Part shown: positions 27,910 through 38,649 of the stretch, one piece after another
Layout of the letters: the number at the start of each line of letters is the position of its first letter
Numbering within the stretch: the stretch's first letter is position 1
The notes under the pieces: generated by a model
Seen by the model: the letters and a program-made list of their open reading frames with translations, nothing else
What the model was told of the DNA's origin: nothing
The model's database searches: none
Made by a program: the position numbers and the translations under genes
Assembly: GCF_000421605.1 (NCBI RefSeq)
Contig: NZ_ATXI01000006.1
Coordinates: 1-64,000 of the forward strand
Source: Thermodesulfobacterium thermophilum DSM 1276
GTDB lineage: Bacteria; Desulfobacterota; Thermodesulfobacteria; Thermodesulfobacteriales; Thermodesulfobacteriaceae
Direction of reading: 5' to 3'
Length of the DNA stretch: 64,000 nucleotides

Positions 27910-28730
27910 AACACCACTACCCTCTCATATCCTCTTAAGTCACGATAAAACTTAGCTTCCCAGTTATGTTTTTTAGCCAACTCTCTAACTTTTTCTCCCT
28001 GATTATATCCTATTTCTAAAATTAAAAAACCTCCCCTTTTTAGGTAATAAGGAGCCTCTTGCATCAACCTTTCGTGAAACTCTGTTCCTTTTGGACCTGC
28101 AACCAAAGCCTCCTTAGGTTCAAAAACACGGACTTCCTCTTCCAGGTTTTCCCATTCTTCTAAACTGAGATAGGGCGGGTTAGAAAAAATCACGTCAAAA
28201 AATTCAAACTTTTTAAAAGGAGTTAAGCCATCTCCTCTTAACAAAAACAACCTTTCTTCTACCTGGTAGAACCGAGCGTTTTTATCAGTTAAGGCAAGAG
28301 CCTTGGGATTTATATCTACCCCTACACCTTTTAGCCCTGACTTTTCTAAAAGTAAGGTAATCACTATCACCCCTGACCCTACCCCTAACTCTAAAACCCA
28401 TCCTTGTTCTATATTTAAATCAAGAAAAGCCTCAACTAAAGTTTCAGTATCTTGCCGTGGAATCAGCACCCCCTCTTCTACCTTAAATTTTCTACCCCAA
28501 AAATAGGCCTCTTTAAGGATATAAGCTAAAGGCTTTCGTTTTAACCTCTCTTCGAGAATCTCCCAGAATTTTTCCTCTGAAATCTCCTCATCAAAATAAA
28601 GATACACTGAAAGAGGTTTTACCTTTAAAATATGAGAAAGGATTAACAGAACTTCCCAAGTAGCATACTCAGGGTCTTCAATCTGAGAAAGAAGTGTTCT
28701 TCCTTGACTAAAGGCCTGAGAAACCTTCAT
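27897..28730 (-). CDS. prmC: Release factor glutamine N5-methyltransferase
   Basis: 277 residues. An N-terminal helical domain is followed by a SAM-dependent domain with ELGVGSGVIVITL and the NPPY catalytic motif in FSNPPYLSLEEW. It methylates the GGQ glutamine of peptide-release factors 1 and 2. prfA, its usual partner, is not adjacent here. The start overlaps the previous stop as TAATG. Confidence 0.94.
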   Translation of the reverse strand: MKVSQAFSQGRTLLSQIEDPEYATWEVLLILSHILKVKPLSVYLYFDEEISEEKFWEILEERLKRKPLAYILKEAYFWGRKFKVEEGVLIPRQDTETLVEAFLDLNIEQGWVLELGVGSGVIVITLLLEKSGLKGVGVDINPKALALTDKNARFYQVEERLFLLRGDGLTPFKKFEFFDVIFSNPPYLSLEEWENLEEEVRVFEPKEALVAGPKGTEFHERLMQEAPYYLKRGGFLILEIGYNQGEKVRELAKKHNWEAKFYRDLRGYERVVVLWKE

Positions 28731-29371
28731 TAATTCTTTTTAAAAACAAGCTTATTTAGGATAACCTCCTGGGTACCTTCTTTTTCTTTTAGTTTTCTTA
28801 TGCTGGTTAACACCTCAAAATGTTCTTGAGCTTTATACAGAAAAGGTACTAACAGTCTTTTTCTATCGCCGCTATGAGCAAGAATTACCTCCCCTTGGTC
28901 TACCAGTAGATTTTTAAAAAGTTCTAAAAGAGGGTCAAAAAGGCTTTTTCGAAAAACTATCTCAGCCCCTAATATCACATCAAATTTTTCTTTAAGGTTT
29001 ACTGTTCTCCAGTCTAACACCTGAGTTCTTATAGAAAGGCCATTTTCTTTAGCAGAAAGTTCTAAAAATTTTAAAGGGAGTTCATCATAATCTGTGGCTA
29101 ACACCTCATGCCCGACACCTGCAGCTACCAGGCTAACCACCCCAAGCCCAGCCCCAAGCTCTAAAATTTTTTTAGAGGGACTTACCCCTGACACATAATC
29201 TGCCAACACTAAGCTTGCTTCCCATACCTTAAACCAGAGAGGAAACTTTTCTACCTCTAAAAATGGGTCACCCTTAAAAATTTCTTCAAGTTTGGCTGGT
29301 CTTATTATTTTAAACGTCTTGTCTCTAACCGTGATTTTCTCAGTTTCTAAGGTAAGAGTATCAATTTGCAT
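28730..29371 (-). CDS. METTL21/ETFB-KMT-like class I methyltransferase
   Basis: 213 residues with a classic SAM-binding core: ILELGAGLGVVSLVAAG (motif I), LATDYDELPLKFL (motif II), and DVILGAEIVF, where other family members have the DxxY-type acceptor motif. It resembles the family-16 protein-lysine methyltransferases; the substrate is unknown. It starts with a strong AAGGAG ribosome site, and its stop overlaps the prmC start by one base, so it may methylate a translation or electron-transfer protein. That is speculative. Confidence 0.75.
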   Translation of the reverse strand: MQIDTLTLETEKITVRDKTFKIIRPAKLEEIFKGDPFLEVEKFPLWFKVWEASLVLADYVSGVSPSKKILELGAGLGVVSLVAAGVGHEVLATDYDELPLKFLELSAKENGLSIRTQVLDWRTVNLKEKFDVILGAEIVFRKSLFDPLLELFKNLLVDQGEVILAHSGDRKRLLVPFLYKAQEHFEVLTSIRKLKEKEGTQEVILNKLVFKKN

Positions 29372-29398
29372 GGTTGATCTCCTTTATCCAAAATAATA

Positions 29399-30355
29399 TT
29401 AGAGATAACGCTTTTTTCTAAAAAAAAGAAATAACAGAAACATGATAAAAAGAGTTATTAAATTCACAAACAGAAAGGCATAAGAGGTACCTTTAAAAGG
29501 TGGAAGCTCTTGGAAAGGAAGGGGTATATTCATTCCATACATGCTGTAGATGGTAGTAGGGATAGAAATGATGATAGCCATGCTGGCTAAAAACTTCATG
29601 ATAAGGTTAAGGTTGTTGTTGATGATAGAAGTATAAGCATCCATCGTGCCTGAAACGATGTTTAAAAAGACTTTGGTCATCTCTATAGCTTGTCTGTTTT
29701 CTATTTGAAGGTCTTCTAAAACCTCTTGGTCTTCTTCAGTTAACCTTAGATACCTTCCGCTCTGTATCTTAGTAAGCACTGTGTCGTTTCCTTGTAAAGA
29801 GGTGTTAAAGTAAGTTAAGGTTTTTTCTATGCTAAGCATCTTGATGATTTCCTCGTTTTCTATAGCCTTAAAAATCTCCTCTTCATATTCTTCAAGGGTC
29901 CTGTCTATGATCCTCAAAAGTTTAATATAAAGAGAGGTAGCACTTAGCATAAAATTAAGCAAAAAATTAACAGGATTTCTAAGGTCAAACGTCTTACTTT
30001 TATTGGCAAAGGTGATAAAGTCTTCAAAAATAGGATGGTCTTTAAGACAAACCGTAATGATATAATCGTCTGTCAGTATTATCCCTATAGGGATGGTTTC
30101 ATATCTTACGAAGATCCCTTTAGAAATAATGTCAGGTATCCGTAAAATGATAAGAACCTGTTGTTCCTCTTTTTCAATCCTTGGTCTTTCTTCTTCATCA
30201 AGAGGATATCTAAGAAACTCCGGGAAAATATGACATTTTTTCTCTAAGTAAGCTATCTCCTCCTCTAAGGGATTAAAAAGACAGATCCAGGTATGAGGGC
30301 TAATAGACTCAGCCGGTAATAAAATACCGTTTTCTGACTTATAAACTCTAAACAT
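29399..30355 (-). CDS. corA: CorA-family magnesium transporter
   Basis: 318 residues. A large cytoplasmic N-terminal domain and a long stalk helix lead to two C-terminal membrane helices, with the YGMN selectivity signature right after the first (SMYGMNIPLPF). The short basic tail RKKRYL is typical. It forms a homopentameric Mg2+ (possibly Co2+/Ni2+) channel. GGGAGAA precedes the ATG. No magnesium-sensing leader is visible in the 21 bases between it and pilC. Confidence 0.93.
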   Translation of the reverse strand: MFRVYKSENGILLPAESISPHTWICLFNPLEEEIAYLEKKCHIFPEFLRYPLDEEERPRIEKEEQQVLIILRIPDIISKGIFVRYETIPIGIILTDDYIITVCLKDHPIFEDFITFANKSKTFDLRNPVNFLLNFMLSATSLYIKLLRIIDRTLEEYEEEIFKAIENEEIIKMLSIEKTLTYFNTSLQGNDTVLTKIQSGRYLRLTEEDQEVLEDLQIENRQAIEMTKVFLNIVSGTMDAYTSIINNNLNLIMKFLASMAIIISIPTTIYSMYGMNIPLPFQELPPFKGTSYAFLFVNLITLFIMFLLFLFFRKKRYL

Positions 30356-30376
30356 AGTTCTCCCTTGATAAAACTA

Positions 30377-31588
30377 CTACCGCATTCCACCGATAACTTC
30401 ACCAAGCTTAAAGATAGGTAGATAAAGAGCTACCAGAATACCACCTACTATCACACCTAAGATTACGATCAAAATAGGCTCTATCAAGGTAGAAAGGGTG
30501 TTTACCATCCTATCTACTTCTTCTTCAAAAAATCCTGCCACTTTATTAAGCATTTCTTCGAGTTTGCCGGACATTTCTCCTACCCTTACCATTTCTACCA
30601 TGAAGAAAGGAAAAACCCCGGTTGCCATCATCGGGTCTGCGATAGACTGACCTGCAGAAACGTTAATCCTTACCTCTTCCATAGCCTTTTCTATAATTTT
30701 ATTACCTGAAGTTTCACCAGCTATCGTAAGAGCAGGAAGCAGCTGAACCCCTCCCCCCACCAGGTTAGCTAAAGTTCTTGCAGTTCTCGCAACTGACGCT
30801 TTCAAAAACAACTCCCCTAATAACGGTAACTTTAACAAAAACTTATCGGTAACATATCTTCCTTGCTCGGATCTCCTGTAAACTTTTATACCTAAGCTTA
30901 AACCTACCCCTAAAAGGATTAAAAAAATCAGTATCTTCCCGAAGTTTTTGCTGATGTTAATAACTAGCTGAGTAGGCCATGGTAAAGCTTGGCCTGCACT
31001 TTCATATATCTCTGCAAACTTAGGGATGACAAAAAGCATGATAACAGAGATCACTATAATGGTCACTGCAACAACCACAGAGGGATAAATCATCGCATGT
31101 TTAACCTTGCTTTTTATCCCTACTATCTTCTCTATATAATCAGCCAGACGATTTAAAATCATGTCTAAGTTACCGCTTGATTCTCCAGACCTTATCATCT
31201 GAATGTAAAGATTGTCAAAAATCTTAGGGTAGTGAGCCATCGCCTCACTCAAAGCAGCTCCTGTTTCTACTTTATACTTGATATCTCTTATAACCTCTTT
31301 AAAATACTTATTTCTTTGTTGTTCAGCCAAGATTTCAAGACATTTTACTATAGGAAGTCCTGCCTCTAAGACAACTGCAAACTGTCTGGTAAAGCTTGCT
31401 AATTCCTTATCAGAAACTGATTTAAGTTTAAAAAATCTAAAGGAAGTTTGTCTTTTTTCGGTGATTTTTATCGGAGTAAGGTTGAGACGTCTTAGGTAAA
31501 CCTCTACCAGTTGAGGATTGGCAGCTTCTAAAACCCCCTTTCTTATCTCTCCGGTAACCGACCTTCCCTCCCATTCATATAAAGGCAT
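30377..31588 (-). CDS. pilC: Type II secretion/type IV pilus inner-membrane platform protein (PilC/GspF)
   Basis: 403 residues with two GspF domains (about 65-190 and 270-393) and three membrane helices. It starts MPLYEWEGRSVTGEIRKG, the normal family start, and has the conserved LASFTRQFAVVLEAGLP. It forms the platform through which the pilus or pseudopilus ATPase acts. No pilB, pilT or pilin gene is adjacent, so the rest of the machine lies elsewhere. An AGAGAGG ribosome site is present. Confidence 0.92.
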   Translation of the reverse strand: MPLYEWEGRSVTGEIRKGVLEAANPQLVEVYLRRLNLTPIKITEKRQTSFRFFKLKSVSDKELASFTRQFAVVLEAGLPIVKCLEILAEQQRNKYFKEVIRDIKYKVETGAALSEAMAHYPKIFDNLYIQMIRSGESSGNLDMILNRLADYIEKIVGIKSKVKHAMIYPSVVVAVTIIVISVIMLFVIPKFAEIYESAGQALPWPTQLVINISKNFGKILIFLILLGVGLSLGIKVYRRSEQGRYVTDKFLLKLPLLGELFLKASVARTARTLANLVGGGVQLLPALTIAGETSGNKIIEKAMEEVRINVSAGQSIADPMMATGVFPFFMVEMVRVGEMSGKLEEMLNKVAGFFEEEVDRMVNTLSTLIEPILIVILGVIVGGILVALYLPIFKLGEVIGGMR

Positions 31589-31616
31589 CGTTTGCCTCTC
31601 TTAATGCATTAAAAAC

Positions 31617-33101
<1,485 letters not shown>

Positions 33102-33121
33102 TTAGGAGATAAAAATTTTTA

Positions 33122-34318
33122 CTAATTATACCTCTCTATTAAAGAAAGTAAAGCGCCCTCTAAAATTCCATATACACTTAAGATAAGAAAATCCTTCTTA
33201 AAATATTCTAACACAGACCAGCAAATAAGAGCCCCTGGAAGGGCGATGTCTTCCCTTCCTTTTTCCATCCCTTTTATCTTGGAAATCCTCTCAAGGTCAC
33301 AATTAGCTAATTTTTTAACTATTATTTCTATGCGATCTTTAGAAATTTTATGACCGTTTAACGGATAAGGAGAATAGGTCTTTAGCTTTAAATCCAGAGC
33401 TCCTAAAAGACTCGCAGTCCCTCCGGTAAAAATTACGTAATCTACCTCTTCCTTAGGTAAATCAACCAATTTATCCGAAAGATATTCCATGATAGACTTA
33501 AAAACCTTAGAATTTACCGGATACCTTAGTTGAAAAAGGTCCTTTAACCAAACCGCCCCTATGTCTAAACTTTTAATCCATTTAGGCGTTCCTTTTTCAC
33601 TTAAAACAAACTCAGTAGAACCTCCCCCTATGTCTACCACCAAGAATTTCTTGTCAACCAACCCTTGAGATTGTAATCCATACAGCACCCCTTTTAAAGA
33701 AAGTAAAACCTCTTCCTCTGGAGATATCACCTCTATGTCTATACCTATTTTTTTAGCTTCTGCTAAAAACTCCTGAGCATTCTTAGCTTTTCTAAAAATT
33801 GCCGTACCTACAGCCCTATAATCTTTTACCTCATAGGTTTCCATCAACTCTTTAAAATTTCTCAGGGTCTCAATCCCCTTTTTGAAAGCTTCTTCTGTAA
33901 TTTCCTGGTTAACCAAACCTTCTCCAAGCCTTACGTTTTCTCGGTTTCTTATCAAGAAATATGTCTGATCTTGTATTTTCTTTCCTAAACAAATCCTAAA
34001 GGTTTGAGTTCCCAGGTCTAAAGCCGCAAAAAACGGAAGGTTTAACCTTTCTTTAAACTCTTTTCCCAGTTTAAAAATTACCCTCAGTTTATTTTTAACA
34101 TAATAGCTTTGTTGGTTTTTAGGATTTTTAAAAATAAGTCCCTTATTTTTTTTAAGTTCAAAAACTCCAAAATCCCTAAACTCTATCCGGTTACCCTTTT
34201 TTAGCTCTTCTTTTAAAGTTTCAAAAAAAAGCTCAACTATTACTTTTAAGTCTTCTTTTTCCAATTCTAAATCTGCAAGTTTTAAGTTTAAACTTTCTAT
34301 CAGATCACTTCGGTTCAT
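33122..34318 (-). CDS. Fusion of an IHF/HU-type DNA-binding domain to a Ppx/GppA phosphatase
   Basis: 398 residues from the ATG at 34318 (MNRSDLIESL, after AAGGGTGG); a GTG three codons earlier is also open. Residues 1-93 form a complete HU/IHF domain, with the usual RIEFRDFGVFELKK, the intercalating Asn-Pro (65-66, NPKNQQ) and the ending FKLGKEFKERLN. After a three-residue linker the Ppx/GppA fold begins: AALDLGTQTFRI (about 99-110), GTAIFRKAKN, EEEVLLSLKG and VVDIGGGSTEF (227-237). Ppx/GppA enzymes hydrolyse polyphosphate or pppGpp. The gene follows rpsA-sppA, where a separate ihfB normally sits. Which phosphatase substrate is used, and whether DNA is bound, are open. Confidence 0.88.
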   Translation of the reverse strand: MNRSDLIESLNLKLADLELEKEDLKVIVELFFETLKEELKKGNRIEFRDFGVFELKKNKGLIFKNPKNQQSYYVKNKLRVIFKLGKEFKERLNLPFFAALDLGTQTFRICLGKKIQDQTYFLIRNRENVRLGEGLVNQEITEEAFKKGIETLRNFKELMETYEVKDYRAVGTAIFRKAKNAQEFLAEAKKIGIDIEVISPEEEVLLSLKGVLYGLQSQGLVDKKFLVVDIGGGSTEFVLSEKGTPKWIKSLDIGAVWLKDLFQLRYPVNSKVFKSIMEYLSDKLVDLPKEEVDYVIFTGGTASLLGALDLKLKTYSPYPLNGHKISKDRIEIIVKKLANCDLERISKIKGMEKGREDIALPGALICWSVLEYFKKDFLILSVYGILEGALLSLIERYN

Positions 34319-34329
34319 AGTCTCCACCC

Positions 34330-35193
34330 TTAATAAGGAAAAAACCAGGGTTTAAAATAAAAAGACTCTGCTAATCCAGAGGCTTTCTCCTCTAACAACT
34401 TCCAAAAACTAACCTTTTTCTCAGGAAGATAAATCAGTTTGGCTTCTTTTATTCGGGCAAGCCTTTTTACTTCTTCTACAGCATCCCAAAAACTACCAAG
34501 TTTATCTATCAAACCCAACTTTAAAGCCTCTTCTCCGGTAAAAATCCTTCCGTCAGCTAACTCTCTAACCTTGGCCTCAGAAAGTTTTCGTTCTTTGGCT
34601 ATAGCTTTTATAAACTGCTCGTGAATAACCTTTATTTTTTCCTGGAGATAAACCTTTTCCTTAGGGCTTAATGGCCTGTAAAAAGACCCGGTATCTTTAT
34701 ATTCTCCACTTTTTATCACCTCTGCCTCAACCCCAAGCTTTTTTAACAGTTTTTCCAGGTTAGGCACCTGAAGCACCACCCCAATACTTCCTGTAAGGGT
34801 CCCAGGAAGGGCAAAAGTTTGGTTGCCTCCAAGAGACACATAAAAACCACCAGAAGCTGCGATGTTGCCCATAGAAACTACCACAGGCTTTATGGTCCTA
34901 AGTTTTTTCAGCTCTTCAAAGATCTCTTGAGAAGCTCCTACAGAACCACCTGGGGAGTCTATACGAACCACCACCCCTCTTATACTTTCCTTCTCTTTTA
35001 AAAACCTTATAGCCCTAAGAAGTTCCTCTGGATCTGCAATGACCCCTTTTATTTCTAAAACCCCTATCTGGGGTTTCCCAAAATCTATATCCTTAAGCTT
35101 TATCAAAAAAGAAAGAATAAAACTCAAAACAAACAAAAATACTACCAATCCACCCACAAAAGCCAGTCCATAAACCAACCAAGGACGTTTCAT
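34330..35193 (-). CDS. sppA: Signal peptide peptidase SppA, short form
   Basis: 287 residues with an N-terminal membrane anchor (about 8-30) and one ClpP-like domain. The nucleophile Ser is in GNIAASGGFYVS and the general-base Lys in SGEYKDTGSF. It is the short, single-domain form that assembles as an octamer and degrades cleaved signal peptides. The ATG at 35193 follows AAGGGG; a TTG precedes it by one codon. It lies 10 bases after rpsA, the conserved rpsA-sppA order. Confidence 0.93.
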   Translation of the reverse strand: MKRPWLVYGLAFVGGLVVFLFVLSFILSFLIKLKDIDFGKPQIGVLEIKGVIADPEELLRAIRFLKEKESIRGVVVRIDSPGGSVGASQEIFEELKKLRTIKPVVVSMGNIAASGGFYVSLGGNQTFALPGTLTGSIGVVLQVPNLEKLLKKLGVEAEVIKSGEYKDTGSFYRPLSPKEKVYLQEKIKVIHEQFIKAIAKERKLSEAKVRELADGRIFTGEEALKLGLIDKLGSFWDAVEEVKRLARIKEAKLIYLPEKKVSFWKLLEEKASGLAESFYFKPWFFPY

Positions 35194-35203
35194 CAAAATC
35201 CCC

Positions 35204-36895
35204 TTAAGCTCTCTTTAATTTTTGAGCCAATAAATCCCCTAACCTTACCCCTATTCCTTCTCTTTGAAAGGATTCTTTGTAGGCCTCTAACTCTTGGTTT
35301 TCAAGCTCCTCTAAATACTTCAAACAAGAAAGATGAAGTTTTCTGTTTTCAGGGTCTAACACCACTATTTTACCTTTTAACCGGTCTCCTGGTTTATATT
35401 TTTCAGCTATCTTTTCTGACTTAGGAAGGTGCCTTCCTTTAAATTCTTCAGAAAGTTCTTTAAAAGGAATTAAACCTTCTATCCCCTGGAAAACTTCAAC
35501 AATAACCCCTGTTGAAACCATCCGTTTTATCACCCCTTCTACCACATCTCCTATCTTATGAGAAGCCACAAAGTTTTCCCAAGGGTCTGGGGTTAGATGT
35601 TTAACACTTAAACTAAGCTTTCTTTTTTCAGGATTTATCTCAAGAACCTTGGCCATGACTTCTTGTCCAGGACTAAACTTCTCTTTTAAATTTTCTATCC
35701 TTTCCCAAGAAAGGTTGGACACATGGATAAAACCTTCAACCCCCTCTCTTACCTCAACTAGCAACCCATGATTCAATACCTGTTTTATTTTCCCTTTTAC
35801 TACAGCACCTACCTCTACCTCTTTTACGAACTTTTCCCAAGGACTTGGTTCAAGACGCCTTAAACTAAGCACCATTTTCCTTTCAGAAGGTCTTATTTCA
35901 AGAATTACAGCCTCTACCAAATCCCCTAAACCCAAAAGCTCCTTAGGTTTTAAGTTTTTATTCCATCCTATCTCACTTCTTGGGACCAACCCTTCTACTC
36001 CAGGTTCTATCTCTAAAAAAGCCCCGAAATCAAAAATTCCTACTACCTTCCCCTTAACCTGCTGACCTTCTTGATAACGATTGGCTACCCCTTCCCAAGG
36101 GTCAGTCTCTAAGGCTTTTAAACTAACCTTAAGTCGTTCCTTAGAAGGATCAAAGGAAAGTACCTTAACCTTTATTTTATCTCCTATCTTTAAGAAAGTC
36201 TCTGGGTCTGTTATCCTAAACCAAGAAAGTTCTTTGTCAGGAAGAAAACCCTTTAACACCCCATCAAAATCTATCAAGAAACCTCCTTCCACCCTTTTAA
36301 AAACCTCTCCTTCTAATACACCTTCTTTTATCTTATCTAAAACCTCTTTTTTCTTTAGTTCATATTCTCTTTCAAGCAAAGCCCTTCTTGAAACCACCAG
36401 GTTCTCTTTGTCAAATTTAACCACCAAAGCCTCAAACTCCTTTCCGATAAGAGCCTCAGGAGAATCAAGTCTTTCTCTAAAATAGGCCTGGGAAAAGGGA
36501 AGAAACCCTGGAACAAAGCCCTCAACCTTAACCGTGTATCCTCCTTTTATCAAAGAGACTATTTTTATCTGCACAGGAAGTCCTTTTTCAAAACTATCTT
36601 TTATCTTTTCCTTAACCTTCTTTTCTCTGATTTTTTGATAGGAAAGCAAGTATCCACCTAAGGGAGCTCTTCCTATCACCAAGAATTCTCCTTCCTCTCC
36701 TTCACTAAACTGAAATCCCCCTTTTTCGTCTTTTATCTCATCAACAGGCAAAAGGGCCTCCCCTTTTAACCCCACATCCACAAAGACATACTCTTTGCCT
36801 ATCTTCACCACCCTTCCTTTAACTACCTCTCCAACAGCAATCTCTTGAAACGACTTACTTAAATACTCTTCGAACTCCTTTCCCCAATCTGTCAT
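35204..36895 (-). CDS. rpsA: 30S ribosomal protein S1
   Basis: 563 residues made of six S1 OB-fold repeats (recurring VGAVVKGKI...GFIHVSNLSW-like units; DPWE-type spacers separate the later repeats). It helps messenger RNA onto the 30S subunit. A GAGG lies just upstream of the ATG. Together with sppA and the HU-Ppx gene it forms the head of the long minus-strand run; the 65-base gap to the next gene up probably holds its promoter, though no strong boxes stand out. Confidence 0.95.
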   Translation of the reverse strand: MTDWGKEFEEYLSKSFQEIAVGEVVKGRVVKIGKEYVFVDVGLKGEALLPVDEIKDEKGGFQFSEGEEGEFLVIGRAPLGGYLLSYQKIREKKVKEKIKDSFEKGLPVQIKIVSLIKGGYTVKVEGFVPGFLPFSQAYFRERLDSPEALIGKEFEALVVKFDKENLVVSRRALLEREYELKKKEVLDKIKEGVLEGEVFKRVEGGFLIDFDGVLKGFLPDKELSWFRITDPETFLKIGDKIKVKVLSFDPSKERLKVSLKALETDPWEGVANRYQEGQQVKGKVVGIFDFGAFLEIEPGVEGLVPRSEIGWNKNLKPKELLGLGDLVEAVILEIRPSERKMVLSLRRLEPSPWEKFVKEVEVGAVVKGKIKQVLNHGLLVEVREGVEGFIHVSNLSWERIENLKEKFSPGQEVMAKVLEINPEKRKLSLSVKHLTPDPWENFVASHKIGDVVEGVIKRMVSTGVIVEVFQGIEGLIPFKELSEEFKGRHLPKSEKIAEKYKPGDRLKGKIVVLDPENRKLHLSCLKYLEELENQELEAYKESFQREGIGVRLGDLLAQKLKRA

Positions 36896-36960
36896 ACCAA
36901 CCTCGCAAGCTACGATTGTTTTATTTCAAGTATACATAGAGTTATAAAGTTTATCAAGCT

Positions 36961-38541
36961 TTATAAGACTATTTTATTTTTACCAGACCTTTTTGCCTGA
37001 TACAACCTTTCGTCTACTTTTTTGAGAAGAGTAGAAAGGGTCATACCTTCTTGATATTCTACCACCCCACCGCTTATGGTAACTTTTTCTACTTCCTCAA
37101 AAGGGTAGGCTGCTATACTCTGTCTGATTCTTTCAGCTATAACCAAGGCTTCTTCTTTAGTAGTATTAGGGCAAAGGATTACAAACTCCTCTCCTCCCCA
37201 TCGAGCTGGCACATCAGTTTGCCTGATGTTTTCTTTTATCAAACGGGAAACCTCTTTTAGTACATAATCTCCCCTATCATGCCCATAAGTATCGTTAATC
37301 ACCTTAAAATTATCGATATCAAAAAGAATCAAAGAAAAAGGAGTCTTATAACGATTATAACGGTTGATCTCCTTCTTAAGTTCCTCTATAAACTTAAACC
37401 GGTTAAAAAGTTGGGTCAAAAAATCCCTTTCGGCAAGCACCTTAAGACGCTCAGTCAATTTTTCTAACTCAACTTTTCTCTTAAAAAGCTCGGTTGAAGC
37501 AAGTTTTTCTATCTCTTTAGCAATGGCACCTATCTCATTTTTAGGATAGTTTCTAAACTCCTCGGGAATTTCAATCCCCTGAGAAATACTTAAAAGATTT
37601 TCTTTAAGAAGGTTAATCGGTGAGGTAATGTGCTTAGTCAGCCAATAACTTACAAACCACCCCAAACCAAAAGCAATAGCACCTATTATCATCACAGACA
37701 TCCCTATGATAACCAAAACAGGCATTAAAAGTTCAGCTTTGTCTACCACCGTTATAAACACCCAATTTGAATTTTCCAACCTTTTATAATAGGCTATCTT
37801 GGTTAAACCATCTTGAACAAACTCTACCTTCCCTTCAGGATTAGACAGAAACTCTCTTAAAGGTAGATTTTCCATCTTTTTACCTAAAAGTTTCTCATCT
37901 GGATGGATAAGAACCGTTCCATCCTTTTTAATCACAAAGCTATAGGCTGTCTCATAAATCCCTATTTTTTCTCTAAAAACCTTTAATAAATTTTCTAAAG
38001 AGGTATCTATGGCTACAACCCCTACAATCTTGTGGTTTTCATCAACCAGAGCCTTACCTAAGGCTACCAACCATTCTTTAGTCCCAAACTCTTGATATAC
38101 CACTCCCTCGCTAATCTTAGAAGAATACCTTACAGCCTCTTTATACCAAGGCCTCTCAGTTGACTTGTATCCCTCAGGTGTATCATAGTTATATATCAAA
38201 AGAGAATCATCTTCATACCCAGCATAGATATATTTAATGGTAGGGTCTATTTGATTAAAAGTATAAAAATGTTTTAATACCTCAATTTTATCTTTTTCAG
38301 AAAGTTTATAAGCCTTAATCACCTTAGGATCTTTACTCAGGTATTCTATCATCACGATAAACTTAGAAAAAAAACCCTCTATGTAATTGGCTAACACATG
38401 TGTTCTTTGCTGAAGAAAAATATCTCCCTTAGAAAATTCGTACTTATAAAATACAGGACTGCTAAGGAGAACAAAAGTTAACATAATAAAAAAACTCACT
38501 CCCAAACTAAAATAAAAAATTTGCCTCTGTAAACCTTTCAT
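36961..38541 (-). CDS. Membrane diguanylate cyclase with Cache sensor domain
   Basis: 526 residues. Transmembrane helix about 8-28, a periplasmic Cache (dCACHE-like) domain to about 270 containing RPWYKEAVR and TVLIHPDEKLLGK, a second helix (about 272-297), a HAMP-like linker, and a GGDEF domain with an intact catalytic motif GGEEF (449-453) and an inhibitory I-site RQTD (440-443). It should make c-di-GMP from GTP in response to a small extracellular ligand and be product-inhibited. Contrast the degenerate GGDEF at 4779-6356. Confidence 0.92.
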   Translation of the reverse strand: MKGLQRQIFYFSLGVSFFIMLTFVLLSSPVFYKYEFSKGDIFLQQRTHVLANYIEGFFSKFIVMIEYLSKDPKVIKAYKLSEKDKIEVLKHFYTFNQIDPTIKYIYAGYEDDSLLIYNYDTPEGYKSTERPWYKEAVRYSSKISEGVVYQEFGTKEWLVALGKALVDENHKIVGVVAIDTSLENLLKVFREKIGIYETAYSFVIKKDGTVLIHPDEKLLGKKMENLPLREFLSNPEGKVEFVQDGLTKIAYYKRLENSNWVFITVVDKAELLMPVLVIIGMSVMIIGAIAFGLGWFVSYWLTKHITSPINLLKENLLSISQGIEIPEEFRNYPKNEIGAIAKEIEKLASTELFKRKVELEKLTERLKVLAERDFLTQLFNRFKFIEELKKEINRYNRYKTPFSLILFDIDNFKVINDTYGHDRGDYVLKEVSRLIKENIRQTDVPARWGGEEFVILCPNTTKEEALVIAERIRQSIAAYPFEEVEKVTISGGVVEYQEGMTLSTLLKKVDERLYQAKRSGKNKIVL

Positions 38542-38649
38542 AAAATCCTCTATTTATAATTTTATTTATTATCGGATTTTTGTGAAGTAATATTAAACAA
38601 GAACTGAGTAGCTTTTGAAATAACACTTAATTCAAACAAAAATCCTCAA

